Shown here: piece after piece, positions 33,363 to 42,632 of the stretch
Layout of the letters: every line of letters begins with the position of its first letter
Numbering within the stretch: position 1 is the first letter of the stretch
Assembly: GCA_947502595.1 (NCBI GenBank)
Contig: CANNAM010000010.1
Location: 62,001 to 126,000, forward strand
Direction of reading: 5' to 3'
DNA from: an uncultured Marinicella sp.
GTDB taxonomy: Bacteria; Pseudomonadota; Gammaproteobacteria; Xanthomonadales; Marinicellaceae
Length of the DNA: 64,000 nucleotides
Position numbers and translations under genes: made by a program
Notes under the pieces: model-generated
Database searches by the model: none
Seen by the model: the letters and a program-made list of their open reading frames with translations, nothing else
Told to the model about the DNA's origin: nothing

Positions 33363-35012
33363 TCAATCGTCCATTTGTTCTTTCAACAAATCACCCAAGC
33401 TGGTAGTTCCTGATGAACCTTTTTTGTATTCATTCAATACATCGTTCAACTCATCAGTCTCTTTGGCTTTGATAGAAAGTACCATCATTTTCTTGCGACG
33501 ATCCATTGAAACAAATTTAGCTTCAACTTCATCACCAACAGACAATACAGCACTGACATCATCGGTGCGTTCTTTGGCCACATCAAAAGCTTTGATTACA
33601 CCATTAACACCATCTTCTAATTCAACTATGGCTTCTTTTTCATCAACTTCAATGACTTTACCAGTCACCAAAGAGCCTTTAGGGTTATTGGCTACAAAAG
33701 AACCAAATGGATCTTGTGCCAATTGTTTGATACCCAAAGAAACACGCTCTCTTTCTGCGTCGATAATCAACACAGTGGCTTTGACTAAATCACCTTTCTT
33801 GAAGTTTCTGATGGCAGTTTCGCCAGGCTCATTCCAAGAGATGTCTGACAAGTGAACCAAACCATCAATACCACCTTCTAAACCAATAAAGATTCCGAAG
33901 TCAGTAATGGATTTAATCTTGCCTTCAATCATATCGCCTTTTTGTGCATTTTCAGAGAAGATAACCCATGGGTTAGGCTTACACTGTTTCATGCCCAGAG
34001 AGATGCGTCGTTTGTTTTCTTCAATTTCAAGAATACAAACCTCAACTTCATCGCCAGGTTGTACCACTTTAGCTGGGTTGATGTTTTTGTTGGTCCAATC
34101 AATTTCAGAAACGTGAACCAAACCTTCGATGCCGTCTTCAATTTCAACGAAACAACCGTAATCAGTGATGTTAGTAACGTTACCGAAGTGACGTGAACCA
34201 ACAGGATGACGACGAGACAAATCTTTCCATGGATCTTCGCCCAATTGTTTCAGACCCAATGATACACGTTGTTGTTCTTTGTCAAATTTCAAAACACGAA
34301 CTTCAAGTTCTTGCCCGATTTCAACCACTTCTGATGGGTGATTGACACGTTTCCAAGACATGTCGGTGATGTGCAATAAGCCATCAATGCCGCCCAAGTC
34401 TAAGAAAGCGCCGTAGTCGGTCAAGTTCTTAACTATACCTTTCACAATTACGCCATCTTCCAATGAATCCAGTAACTTATCACGGTCTTCAGAATAATCA
34501 GACTCAACCACTGCACGACGTGAAACCACGACATTGTTACGTTTCTGATCTAATTTAATGACTTTGAATTCCAAGTCTTTACCTTCCAGGTAACCAGGAT
34601 CACGAACCGGTCTAACATCAACCAAAGAACCAGGTAAGAATGCCCTGATGTCTTTAAGCTCAACAGTGAAACCACCGCGAACTTTAGAAGTGATTTGACC
34701 AATAACGATTTGATCGGTATCCATAGCGATTTGTAATTGATCCCAAACCAGCATGCGCTTGGCTTTTTCACGAGACAATACGGTTTCGCCGAAACCATTT
34801 TCATATTTTTCTAGCGCCACTTCAACAACGTCATCAATACTGACTTCGTTGCCAAATTCTTCTAAAGGAATCACACCTTCAGACTTGAGGCCCGCATCGA
34901 CAACGGCAAAACCGTTTTCAATGTCAACCACAATACCTTTTACAATCGTGCCTGGGATGATGCTCTTACTGGCTAGCTCGGATTCGAGCATTGTTTCAAA
35001 ATTATCACTCAT
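33363..35012 (-). CDS. rpsA: 30S ribosomal protein S1
   Basis: 549 aa, near E. coli S1 (557), with six S1 RNA-binding repeats. The first two, at about 15-85 ([22 protein letters not shown]) and 100-170 ([24 protein letters not shown]), are the ribosome-binding pair; the remaining four (starting [31 protein letters not shown]) bind mRNA. The protein recruits mRNA with structured or weakly Shine-Dalgarno leaders. Consistent with S1 autocontrol, its own leader has only a weak GGA and hairpins. The gene follows the aroA-cmk fusion, the conserved cmk-rpsA-ihfB order. Confidence 0.97.
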   Translation of the reverse strand: MSDNFETMLESELASKSIIPGTIVKGIVVDIENGFAVVDAGLKSEGVIPLEEFGNEVSIDDVVEVALEKYENGFGETVLSREKAKRMLVWDQLQIAMDTDQIVIGQITSKVRGGFTVELKDIRAFLPGSLVDVRPVRDPGYLEGKDLEFKVIKLDQKRNNVVVSRRAVVESDYSEDRDKLLDSLEDGVIVKGIVKNLTDYGAFLDLGGIDGLLHITDMSWKRVNHPSEVVEIGQELEVRVLKFDKEQQRVSLGLKQLGEDPWKDLSRRHPVGSRHFGNVTNITDYGCFVEIEDGIEGLVHVSEIDWTNKNINPAKVVQPGDEVEVCILEIEENKRRISLGMKQCKPNPWVIFSENAQKGDMIEGKIKSITDFGIFIGLEGGIDGLVHLSDISWNEPGETAIRNFKKGDLVKATVLIIDAERERVSLGIKQLAQDPFGSFVANNPKGSLVTGKVIEVDEKEAIVELEDGVNGVIKAFDVAKERTDDVSAVLSVGDEVEAKFVSMDRRKKMMVLSIKAKETDELNDVLNEYKKGSSGTTSLGDLLKEQMDD

Positions 35013-35022
35013 TATTTATTTT

Positions 35023-35077
35023 CCGGTAAACCAAAAGACAGGCTTACCTATGTCATCTGTATCAGTTTGCCTGATAC
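35023..35077 (-). promoter_or_regulatory. rpsA leader hairpins (probable S1 autoregulation region)
   Basis: Two stems precede rpsA on the minus strand: GTATCAG/CTGATAC (35059-35077, perfect, 5-nt loop) and GGTAAG/TTTACC (about 35023-35048). Start codon context has no strong Shine-Dalgarno (GGAAAATAAATAATG). In E. coli and other Gammaproteobacteria the rpsA leader folds into hairpins with a poor Shine-Dalgarno and is bound by S1 itself; the same layout here is suggestive. Confidence 0.4.
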
Positions 35078-35144
35078 TCGTTAAAAAGGCCCTTCGTCAA
35101 ACCTACAGCTTGATTGAAAGGTCTACAGTATAAAGTTCAAAAAA

Positions 35145-37148
35145 TTATTTTCCTGAATCAATAAAAATGTTTTGCTCAACCAATTGCATCACTTGAGCCA
35201 AAACTTCATCAATGCTTAAATCACTGGTATCAATAACATAAGCATCAATTGCTGGCACCAAAGGCGCCACTTTTCGAGTAGAATCTCGATGATCTCGAGT
35301 TTCTATGTCCTCTAAAAGGTCGCGGATTTTAACATCAACACCCTGCTCTTGCAATTGTTTATGCCTTCTTTTCGCACGTTCTTGGGCATTTGCTGACAAA
35401 AACACTTTCAAAGGTGCAGATTTAAACACCACTGTACCCATGTCACGACCGTCAGCAACCAGACCTGGGGCTTGTTGAAAATCTTTTTGGCGTTGTAATA
35501 AGGCCTGGCGAACGGCTGCAATCGGGGCTATCTTTGAAGCCATTTCACCGCAGGCTTCACTGCGAATTTGGTCGTTCACCACAGTTGAACCTAGGGTGAT
35601 TTGCACTGCACCACTGTCATCGGTACTGAAACGTACAGGCAAGTCTTGGGCCAACGCAACCAACTGCTGTTCATCAGTCGGATCCACCTTGTGCTGCATA
35701 GCCTGCAAAGCCAAAGCACGGTAAATGGCGCCAGAATCCAATAACCGCCAACCCAATTGTTTTGCTAACAAAGCACTGGTTGTGCCTTTACCCACGCCAG
35801 AAGGCCCATCTATCGTAATGACTGGAGCGGGCTTATTGACCGGAATTCCCATGGATTTAACCAGCGCAAAAAACTCCGGAAATGAAGTGCCTATATTATG
35901 ACAACCTTTGACAACTATGTCTTGCCCTTGACTCAATGTGCCGGCCAACAAAAAGCTCATGGCAACACGGTGGTCTCCATGTCCATCCACCAATCCACTG
36001 TGTAATTTGCCACCAGTTATGATGGCACCATCTGGTAGCTCTTTAACTGTTACACCTAAAGTTTTTAAACCAATTAACATCACGGTGATGCGATCACTTT
36101 CTTTGTGTCTGAGCTCGTCTGCTCCAGTCAGCACGGTTTGACCTGATGCCAATGCAGCCGCAATGAACAGCACCGGAAATTCGTCAATGGCACTGGGAAT
36201 CAAGTGCTGTGGAATCTCAATGCCTTGTAATTGGGAAGATTGCACCCTGATATCAGCCACTGGCTCACCGGCTTGGTCACGGATGTTGGTTAAGGTTAAA
36301 CGACCGCCCATGGCTTGCAGTATTTTTATTACCCCATCACGGGTTGGGTTGATGCTGACATTGCTCAACACAAAATCTGCATTGGGATGACACAAGCCCA
36401 ACACCATAAAAAAAGCCGCCGATGAAATATCTGCAGGCACGTCAATGGCTTGACCATGTAACTCTGGCTGCCCAGTTAAACTTACAGACAAGCCATCAAC
36501 CTCTAACTCAGCACCAAAGCCACGCAACATCGTTTCGGTGTGGTCTCTGGACTTATGCGGCTCAGTTACTGTCGTTACACCATCGGCATACAGCCCTGCC
36601 AATAACAACGCAGATTTAACCTGTGCGCTGGCTATGGGGCTGTTGTAATGAATGCTGTTAATACTTGTACTGGGATTAAACACCAAGGGCGCACAGTTAT
36701 CTGTAGCATGAATTTGCGCACCCATTTCAGTCAATGGTTTAATCACTCGACCCATAGGACGCGTTGATAAAGATTCATCACCAATCAAAGTACTTTTGAA
36801 CTGTTGGGCCGACAGTAAGCCTGCCAATAAGCGCATGGCTGTGCCAGCATTGCCACAATCCAGTGGCTGATTTGCCGCTTTTAAACCATGTAAACCGACT
36901 CCTTGAACTAAAATTTCATCAGCGCTTTCAGTGATATCAACACCCAAAGCACGCATGATGTTTAAGGTGGCCATGCAATCTTCTGAGCGCAAAAAACCTT
37001 TGATGGTGGTTGGTCCCTTGGCGATTGCACCCAAAATAATGGCACGATGTGAAATTGATTTGTCACCGGGGACTGTGTACTGGCCACTGAGTTGTTTGAC
37101 CGCACGCAGTGCAACGCCGGTGTTGCGGTGAAGTTTGGTATCAGCCAC
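35145..37148 (-). CDS. aroA-cmk: Bifunctional EPSP synthase / cytidylate kinase (AroA-Cmk fusion)
   Basis: 667 aa from GTG at 37148, which overlaps the hisC stop by 8 nt; earlier in-frame starts lie deep inside hisC. Residues 1 to about 435 are 3-phosphoshikimate 1-carboxyvinyltransferase: VPGDKSISHRAIIL, CGNAGTAMRLLAGLL, LRHKESDRI and HGDHRVAMSF. From about 440 is cytidylate kinase: IDGPSGVGKGTTSALLAKQLG (P-loop), LLDSGAIYRA and LVADGRDMGTVVF. So one polypeptide serves the shikimate pathway and CMP/dCMP phosphorylation. Separate adjacent aroA and cmk are the usual order, and a fusion is known from several Gammaproteobacteria. Confidence 0.95.
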   Translation of the reverse strand: MADTKLHRNTGVALRAVKQLSGQYTVPGDKSISHRAIILGAIAKGPTTIKGFLRSEDCMATLNIMRALGVDITESADEILVQGVGLHGLKAANQPLDCGNAGTAMRLLAGLLSAQQFKSTLIGDESLSTRPMGRVIKPLTEMGAQIHATDNCAPLVFNPSTSINSIHYNSPIASAQVKSALLLAGLYADGVTTVTEPHKSRDHTETMLRGFGAELEVDGLSVSLTGQPELHGQAIDVPADISSAAFFMVLGLCHPNADFVLSNVSINPTRDGVIKILQAMGGRLTLTNIRDQAGEPVADIRVQSSQLQGIEIPQHLIPSAIDEFPVLFIAAALASGQTVLTGADELRHKESDRITVMLIGLKTLGVTVKELPDGAIITGGKLHSGLVDGHGDHRVAMSFLLAGTLSQGQDIVVKGCHNIGTSFPEFFALVKSMGIPVNKPAPVITIDGPSGVGKGTTSALLAKQLGWRLLDSGAIYRALALQAMQHKVDPTDEQQLVALAQDLPVRFSTDDSGAVQITLGSTVVNDQIRSEACGEMASKIAPIAAVRQALLQRQKDFQQAPGLVADGRDMGTVVFKSAPLKVFLSANAQERAKRRHKQLQEQGVDVKIRDLLEDIETRDHRDSTRKVAPLVPAIDAYVIDTSDLSIDEVLAQVMQLVEQNIFIDSGK

Positions 37149-38256
37149 AGACTTGTTCCAATACTTTAACCATGCGTTGCATTTCACTTTCTGAGCCAAT
37201 GGTTACCCTTAAACAGTTCGGTAGACCATAATTAGCCACCGGACGGGTGATGACCCCTAACTCAAGCATTTGTTGGTAAATAGGCATCGCATCTTGGCCA
37301 AAATCAATCAATAAAAAATTGCCTTTTGAAGGGGCATAACGCAGCTTCAACGCTTTACATTGCTCTTCTAATAGCTGCATGCCTTTGGCATTGACCTGCA
37401 TTGACCGGGCTAAAAACTCATCATCATTGATGGCAGCTTCGGCAGCCACCAACGCCAATGAATTGACATTAAAAGGTTGTCTGATGCGGTTCAACACATT
37501 GGCAATATCAGGGTTGCTCAACGCATAGCCAACTCGAAAACCGGCCAATCCATAGGCTTTAGAGAATGTACGGGTAATTACTAAATTATCAAACTCACTT
37601 AACCACTCACTGCCATCCACCCGTTCATCAGCAGGTGCATACTCTAAATACGCTTCATCCAGCACGACGATGGTTTCAGCAGGTACTTTTTGAATGAACT
37701 CATAAAGCTGTCGTTTGCCTAAAAACGAACCTGTTGGGTTGTTTGGATTGGCAATAAATATCATCCGCGTTTGTTGGTTGATGCTGTCCAACATCAAATC
37801 CAAATCACAACCCAGTGGCGAATTGGACTGCCAAGGCAAGGCAGGAATCATTTGATGCTCTGCACCCACAGCTTGAATCGCAATTGGGTAAACAGCAAAA
37901 CTGAACTGTGAATATATGGCGTTGTGTTCCGGCGTTAAAAAAGCTTCTGCCAACAACACCAACACATCATTTGAACCATTGCCTAAAGTGATGCAATCCA
38001 TGTCAATTTGATGCTTATCTGCCAACGCTTTTTTTAATGCAAAACCGTTGCCATCTGGGTACAAAGCCAGCTCAGACATTTCACCTTGAATGGCTTGCAT
38101 GGCTTTGGGGCTCGGACCTAAAGGGTTTTCATTGGAAGCCAGTTTTATGATGTTACTGATGCCCAATTCTCTTTCCAATTCAGAGATGGGTTTTCCCGGA
38201 ATGTAAGGATTGAGTTTTTGTACACCAGGCACAGCCAGTTTTTTAAAGTCAGTCAT
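37141..38256 (-). CDS. hisC: Histidinol-phosphate aminotransferase
   Basis: 371 aa PLP aminotransferase. It converts imidazole-acetol phosphate to histidinol phosphate and may also transaminate phenylpyruvate or hydroxyphenylpyruvate, as hisC2 in the aromatic cluster does. Motifs: IIKLASNENPLGPSPKAMQ, NPNNPTG, DEAYLEYA and the PLP-lysine region ITRTFSKAYGLAGFRVGYA. Located directly before aroA-cmk, so it belongs to the hisC-aroA-cmk-rpsA group known from Pseudomonas. pheA, which lies between gyrA/serC and hisC there, is not in this window. Confidence 0.94.
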   Translation of the reverse strand: MTDFKKLAVPGVQKLNPYIPGKPISELERELGISNIIKLASNENPLGPSPKAMQAIQGEMSELALYPDGNGFALKKALADKHQIDMDCITLGNGSNDVLVLLAEAFLTPEHNAIYSQFSFAVYPIAIQAVGAEHQMIPALPWQSNSPLGCDLDLMLDSINQQTRMIFIANPNNPTGSFLGKRQLYEFIQKVPAETIVVLDEAYLEYAPADERVDGSEWLSEFDNLVITRTFSKAYGLAGFRVGYALSNPDIANVLNRIRQPFNVNSLALVAAEAAINDDEFLARSMQVNAKGMQLLEEQCKALKLRYAPSKGNFLLIDFGQDAMPIYQQMLELGVITRPVANYGLPNCLRVTIGSESEMQRMVKVLEQVCG

Positions 38257-38411
38257 AGGATTGTAGAGCGAATTCAGAAAGCCAATATTGTGCCTATTCC
38301 AAGCTTATAAAGCAAGGTAACTGCAACAGAATATTAAGCCAAAACGCACCTGTCACCCACTCATTACACACCGAATCAAACAGTACAACGCACTGAATTA
38401 AACAGCGTATT

Positions 38412-38469
38412 TTTAAGTGTGCACTTCTTGACTGAAATCAAGGCACACTTAAACATGACGTTTTAAAAT
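38412..38469 (+). promoter_or_regulatory. FNR/Anr-type site and -10 upstream of hemN
   Basis: TTGACTGAAATCAA (38428-38441) matches the FNR/Anr consensus TTGAT-N4-ATCAA at 9 of 10 positions. Its centre is 41.5 bp upstream of 38476, and the -10 hexamer TAAAAT (38464-38469) sits exactly where that start point needs it, the class II layout for activation. The site lies in a larger palindrome TTTAAGTGTGC/GCACACTTAAA (38412-38422 and 38443-38453), offset from it by 2 bp. hemN is a classical FNR/Anr target. Confidence 0.75.
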
Positions 38470-38501
38470 AACAAGCAATTTAAACAGCCACCTTTTTAAA
38501 C

Positions 38502-39902
38502 ATGGAAAACCACGCCAACAACACTGTTACCTTTGACCTGAACCTCATTCAAAAATACAACCTCACCGGTCCTCGCTACACTTCTTACCCCACTGCTGTT
38601 GTTTTCAATGATGGTTACCGAACTCAACAACACCGAAACAATTTATTGGGCTGTTTTGAGGAGACCAAAGACAAGCCCCTGTCATTGTATTTTCACATCC
38701 CGTTTTGCAACACCCTGTGTTTTTTTTGTGCATGCAATAAAATTGCCACTAAAAATCGTGAGAAGGCCGATACATATTTAGATTATTTAGAACAAGAAAT
38801 TATACTGCAAGCTGCCTTGGTACCTGCAAGCCGTGTGGTTGAACAAATGCATTTTGGAGGTGGCACCCCGACTTTTCTGACCCACAAGCAAATGCGCAGA
38901 ATGATGGCAATGATTAAACAGCATTTTAATTTAATCGATGATGACCGCCGGGATTACTCGATTGAAATCGACCCAAGAGAAGCATCCCCTGAAACCATTC
39001 AGTTGTTGGCAGATTTGGGTTTTAATCGATTTTCCATGGGCGTACAGGATGTACAGGAGAAAGTACAAAAAGCCGTGAATCGCATCCAGCCAATTGAATT
39101 GACTGAACAAGCCATTAATACATGCAGGGAAAATGGAGCCAAATCAATTAACGTGGATTTAATCTATGGTTTGCCGCATCAAACCCTGGCCTCTTTCAAA
39201 GACACATTGGCGCAAGTGGTGCAACTGTCACCCGACCGTTTATCGGTTTTTAACTACGCCCATATGCCACATTTATTCAAGCCACAAAAACGCATATTGG
39301 CGACAGACTTACCTTCTGCAAATGTGAAATTGAGTATTTTACAAATGACCATTGAAGACTTAACGGCAGCTGGTTATGTTTATATTGGTATGGATCATTT
39401 TGCCAAACCTGATGATGAATTAGCCATCGCCCAACGAAATGGTAGTTTACAACGCAATTTTCAAGGTTACACCACCCATGCTGAGTGTGACTTGTTGTCC
39501 ATGGGCGTCAGTGCCATCAGTTTAATCAACAATGCCTTCAGCCAAAATGTGAAAACATTAGAGGCCTATTACAGCCAAATTGAGCAAGGTCAAATACCCA
39601 TCGTCAAGGGTTATGCTTTGAACCAAGATGATATGATTCGCAAACAAGTGATTCAAAGTTTATCCTGTCACTTCATGCTAGATAAGAGGGAAATTGAGAC
39701 TCAGTTTGACCTTGAATTTGACACATATTTTGCCGATGAATTGCCTGAATTGGACAGTTTAGCCAAGGATGGTTTAATAGAAAACCAAACTGATTTGATT
39801 CAAGTCACTGCAGCAGGTCGTTTACTGATCAGAAATATTTGTATGTTGTTTGATTTCCACTTGCGACATCAAACTGAACAGAAGTTTTCAAAAGTGATAT
39901 AA
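38502..39902 (+). CDS. hemN: Oxygen-independent coproporphyrinogen III oxidase
   Basis: 466 aa, like E. coli HemN (457). A radical-SAM enzyme that decarboxylates two propionates to give protoporphyrinogen IX without oxygen. The [4Fe-4S] motif is Cys69-x3-Cys73-x2-Cys76 (CNTLCFFC), followed by Cys78 as in HemN proper, distinguishing it from HemW. SAM motifs: HFGGGTPTFL, IEIDPREA, FNRFSMGVQD. The neighbouring hisC is divergent, with 245 nt between. Expression probably rises under low oxygen through the FNR-type site at 38428-38441. Confidence 0.95.
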   Translation: MENHANNTVTFDLNLIQKYNLTGPRYTSYPTAVVFNDGYRTQQHRNNLLGCFEETKDKPLSLYFHIPFCNTLCFFCACNKIATKNREKADTYLDYLEQEIILQAALVPASRVVEQMHFGGGTPTFLTHKQMRRMMAMIKQHFNLIDDDRRDYSIEIDPREASPETIQLLADLGFNRFSMGVQDVQEKVQKAVNRIQPIELTEQAINTCRENGAKSINVDLIYGLPHQTLASFKDTLAQVVQLSPDRLSVFNYAHMPHLFKPQKRILATDLPSANVKLSILQMTIEDLTAAGYVYIGMDHFAKPDDELAIAQRNGSLQRNFQGYTTHAECDLLSMGVSAISLINNAFSQNVKTLEAYYSQIEQGQIPIVKGYALNQDDMIRKQVIQSLSCHFMLDKREIETQFDLEFDTYFADELPELDSLAKDGLIENQTDLIQVTAAGRLLIRNICMLFDFHLRHQTEQKFSKVI

Positions 39903-39913
39903 ATACCAAGGCT

Positions 39914-39961
39914 GTCATGCTGAGTTAAGCAAGAATAACTGCTGCTAATATTCAGCATGAC
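39914..39961. repeat. Palindrome GTCATGCTGA/TCAGCATGAC after hemN
   Basis: The 10-bp arms (39914-39923 and 39952-39961) are perfectly complementary with a 28-nt loop. No T-run follows, so it is a weak terminator at best. The left end GCTGTCATGCTG resembles the GCTGTCATTCTG end of the element at 4800, and may be a fragment of the same dispersed family. The rest of the gap to 40022 shows nothing else. Confidence 0.4.
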
Positions 39962-40022
39962 TGTGTGTTTATGCCATACAAAAGACGAACAGCCAACAGG
40001 TGTAACTGATAACTTAAGGCGA

Positions 40023-41495
40023 CTAAAATACCTCGTCAGGAAACAGCTCTTGAGCCATTTGGATGATTTCTTCTGCTGCTTGTTGATCACCTTGCTGTTG
40101 CAACACCACAATCAAATGTGCATACGACTCTGAATCACGCTGATTGCCTTTTATCGCCATTCGCAGGTATTTTTCAGCTTGTTCCAAGTCACCTTTCTTA
40201 AAGTGAACCCAGCCAACAGAATCCAGTATGGCTTGGTCATCAGGCTTCATGGCATGGGCTTGCATGATGTAATCATAAGCCAGCTCTAAATGCATGTCAT
40301 GATCAGCCCAGGTATACCCTAAAGCATTCAAGGCATCGGCGTTTTGCGGGTCATCTTTAATGATTTGACTCAGGTCAGCTTCAAGCGCCTCTATTTCGCC
40401 CTGTTCTGCATATATCATGGCACGGCTATAGAGTAAATTAGGGTCATCTTTAAACATCCGCAGACCCATGTCAGCTACCTTCAACGCTGCCACTAAATCA
40501 GCTTGCTGTTTATGCAACTCAATTTCGAGCTGGTAAGCTGGAATAGCATGTTGTTCAGGTCCATTTTGCACTTGATGGAACATGACTGCGGCCCTTGCAT
40601 AGTTTTTTTCTGCCACCAAGACATTGGCCATCAACAGTTTAGCCTCATTGACTTGGTCTCCAGTTTTGACTTGTTGCAGTAATTGCATACTGAAAGGATA
40701 GTCTTTTAGCCAATAGGCCAATTCACCGAACTCTAATTTTTGTTGGGTCGTCAATGCCTTGATATCGGTCTGTTGTTTTAATTTTGTAAACTTAGCCTCT
40801 GCTGTTTGCTCTTCATTTTGCTGCAACAACAAGACCACTTGCCTAAACAATAAAGTGTCATCTTGCTCATTTTTTTGCAACAAAATCAAGGCTTCTTTGT
40901 TGCGGTCCAGAAAACTGAGCAAGGTTGCATATTGACTGATATACTCTGGGTTAGTTGGGGCAAGTTTAAGTAACCATAAATAGTCCTTTTCAGCCAAAAC
41001 CTCCTGTTCCATTATTAAATGTAAACGAGCGCGCCAATAGACATATTCAGCTTGTTTGTCTTGTTTAATGACTTTATTAACCACCGACAATGCCCTCTTA
41101 TGCTGTTTTAATTGAGTCAACACACGACTGAATGCAAACTGCTGATCAAGAGAATTTTTAATGAATGGTTTATTAAAGGCACGGTCAATCAACTGGTTGG
41201 CGATGTCTTCAGGCATGGATACAATGGCCATTCTGATGTATTCCCATTTGTCCTGATCTGCACCAGCGAAAGCCATCATTTGCTTGATATTTATTTCCGC
41301 TTCACCGAAACTTTTTTCTCTAAAATGGTTGAGTGTACTCTGTTGTAATTGTGACCAACCCATGGCCAAAATTTCAGCTTCATAAGCTGCATCTGTGTTT
41401 GCGGTGCTGGATGGTTTTAATTGCTTATTTTGACAGCCCATCAAGGCCACCAACAGCAAACCAATGACCCATGTCTTGCAGTTAAATTTTTTCAT
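40023..41495 (-). CDS. TPR-repeat lipoprotein
   Basis: 490 aa from MKKFNCKTWVIGLLLVALMGC (Cys21 lipobox); an ATG 24 nt upstream is the alternative. The N-terminal third is helical. The C-terminal half is a row of TPR repeats (AVMFHQVQNG..., PNLLYSRAMIYAEQGEIEALEADLSQIIKDDPQNADALNALGYTWADHD, AILDSVGWVHFKKGDLEQAEKYLRMAIK). It lies on the same strand 60 nt after prfA. Pseudomonas aeruginosa has a TPR protein of this type next to hemA. Likely an envelope scaffold; no substrate visible. Confidence 0.78.
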   Translation of the reverse strand: MKKFNCKTWVIGLLLVALMGCQNKQLKPSSTANTDAAYEAEILAMGWSQLQQSTLNHFREKSFGEAEINIKQMMAFAGADQDKWEYIRMAIVSMPEDIANQLIDRAFNKPFIKNSLDQQFAFSRVLTQLKQHKRALSVVNKVIKQDKQAEYVYWRARLHLIMEQEVLAEKDYLWLLKLAPTNPEYISQYATLLSFLDRNKEALILLQKNEQDDTLLFRQVVLLLQQNEEQTAEAKFTKLKQQTDIKALTTQQKLEFGELAYWLKDYPFSMQLLQQVKTGDQVNEAKLLMANVLVAEKNYARAAVMFHQVQNGPEQHAIPAYQLEIELHKQQADLVAALKVADMGLRMFKDDPNLLYSRAMIYAEQGEIEALEADLSQIIKDDPQNADALNALGYTWADHDMHLELAYDYIMQAHAMKPDDQAILDSVGWVHFKKGDLEQAEKYLRMAIKGNQRDSESYAHLIVVLQQQGDQQAAEEIIQMAQELFPDEVF

Positions 41496-41555
41496 CGTAT
41501 TGTTATATCTTAAGCTCATATTTTAGCGGAAGTTTTTTTTATTAATCGCATCCAC

Positions 41556-42632
41556 TTAATGGTTCATCTGAGTCAACAATTCTGCTTGCGACTCCTCAGT
41601 CAATGGTTGCACAATTAAATCTAAATCACCATCAATGATTTCATTCAATTTATACAAAGTCAAGTTAATGCGGTGATCAGATATACGACCTTGTGGGTAG
41701 TTATAAGTTCGAATTCTTTGCGATCTATCACCACTGCCTACTTGTAATTTACGTGCTTCGGACTGTTCGGCTTTGACTTTGGCTTGCTCTGCATCCAAGA
41801 TTTTAGCTGATAGCAGTGACATGGCCTTGGCTTTATTCTTATGTTGCGAGCGTTCATCTTGGCACTCAACCACAGTATTTGTTGGAATGTGTGTGATTCT
41901 CACTGCTGAGTCGGTGGTATTCACATGTTGTCCACCAGCACCAGATGACCTGAAAGTATCAATACGCAGGTCACTGGGGTTGATGTCAATGGCATCTACG
42001 CTATTCACTTCAGGCAAAACTGCAACCGTACAAGCTGATGTGTGAACCCTGCCCTGAGACTCGGTTTCAGGTACCCGCTGAACACGGTGCGTGCCTGATT
42101 CAAATTTAAATTTAGAAAATGCACCATGCCCTTCCACCAACGCAATGATTTCTTTGAAACCACCATGCTCGCTCTCATTGACACTAACCACACTGACTTT
42201 CCAGCGTTGTTTTTCTGCAAAGCGACTGTACATCCGAAATAAGTCACCAGCAAAAAGTGCTGCTTCGTCACCACCTGTACCAGCCCGAACCTCTAGATAT
42301 ATATTGTTGGCGTCATTGGGATCCTTGGGTATCAACAATACTTTCAGTTCAGCATCTAACTGAGCCAACTTCGCCTGACATTCAGTTATGGTCTCCTCTG
42401 CCAGCTCAGCAAGCTCTTTATCGGCCAACATTTCTTCTGCCTCTGCCAACTCTTGCTCTGCTGCTTTGAAAGCCCTGAAATTCAACACCAATGGTTCAAT
42501 TTGTGCGTATTCTTTAGATAAATCCCTGAATTTATTTTGCTCAGCCATTACCGCAGGGTCTGATAATAACCGACCGATTTCATCATAGCGGTCTTGAGCA
42601 TGGTCTAATTTTAAGGCAATTTCAGGTGTCAT
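41556..42632 (-). CDS. prfA: Peptide chain release factor 1
   Basis: 358 aa. Terminates translation at UAA and UAG. The GGQ hydrolysis motif is at residues 233-235 (SGAGGQHVN), and the decoding tripeptide PxT is PET at 188-190. The gene overlaps hemA by 11 nt (hemA stop inside prfA start), the conserved hemA-prfA pair. The usual third gene, prmC/hemK, which methylates the GGQ glutamine, does not follow; a TPR lipoprotein does. Confidence 0.97.
   Translation of the reverse strand: MTPEIALKLDHAQDRYDEIGRLLSDPAVMAEQNKFRDLSKEYAQIEPLVLNFRAFKAAEQELAEAEEMLADKELAELAEETITECQAKLAQLDAELKVLLIPKDPNDANNIYLEVRAGTGGDEAALFAGDLFRMYSRFAEKQRWKVSVVSVNESEHGGFKEIIALVEGHGAFSKFKFESGTHRVQRVPETESQGRVHTSACTVAVLPEVNSVDAIDINPSDLRIDTFRSSGAGGQHVNTTDSAVRITHIPTNTVVECQDERSQHKNKAKAMSLLSAKILDAEQAKVKAEQSEARKLQVGSGDRSQRIRTYNYPQGRISDHRINLTLYKLNEIIDGDLDLIVQPLTEESQAELLTQMNH

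Noticed and set aside
33358-33855. 165-codon plus-strand frame inside rpsA
   Set aside because: Antisense to S1; Ser/Thr-rich shadow of the acidic S1 codons.
37149-37199. Longer aroA-cmk start inside hisC
   Set aside because: It would need TTG and 17 residues unlike EPSP synthase; GTG at 37148 fits the coupling with hisC.
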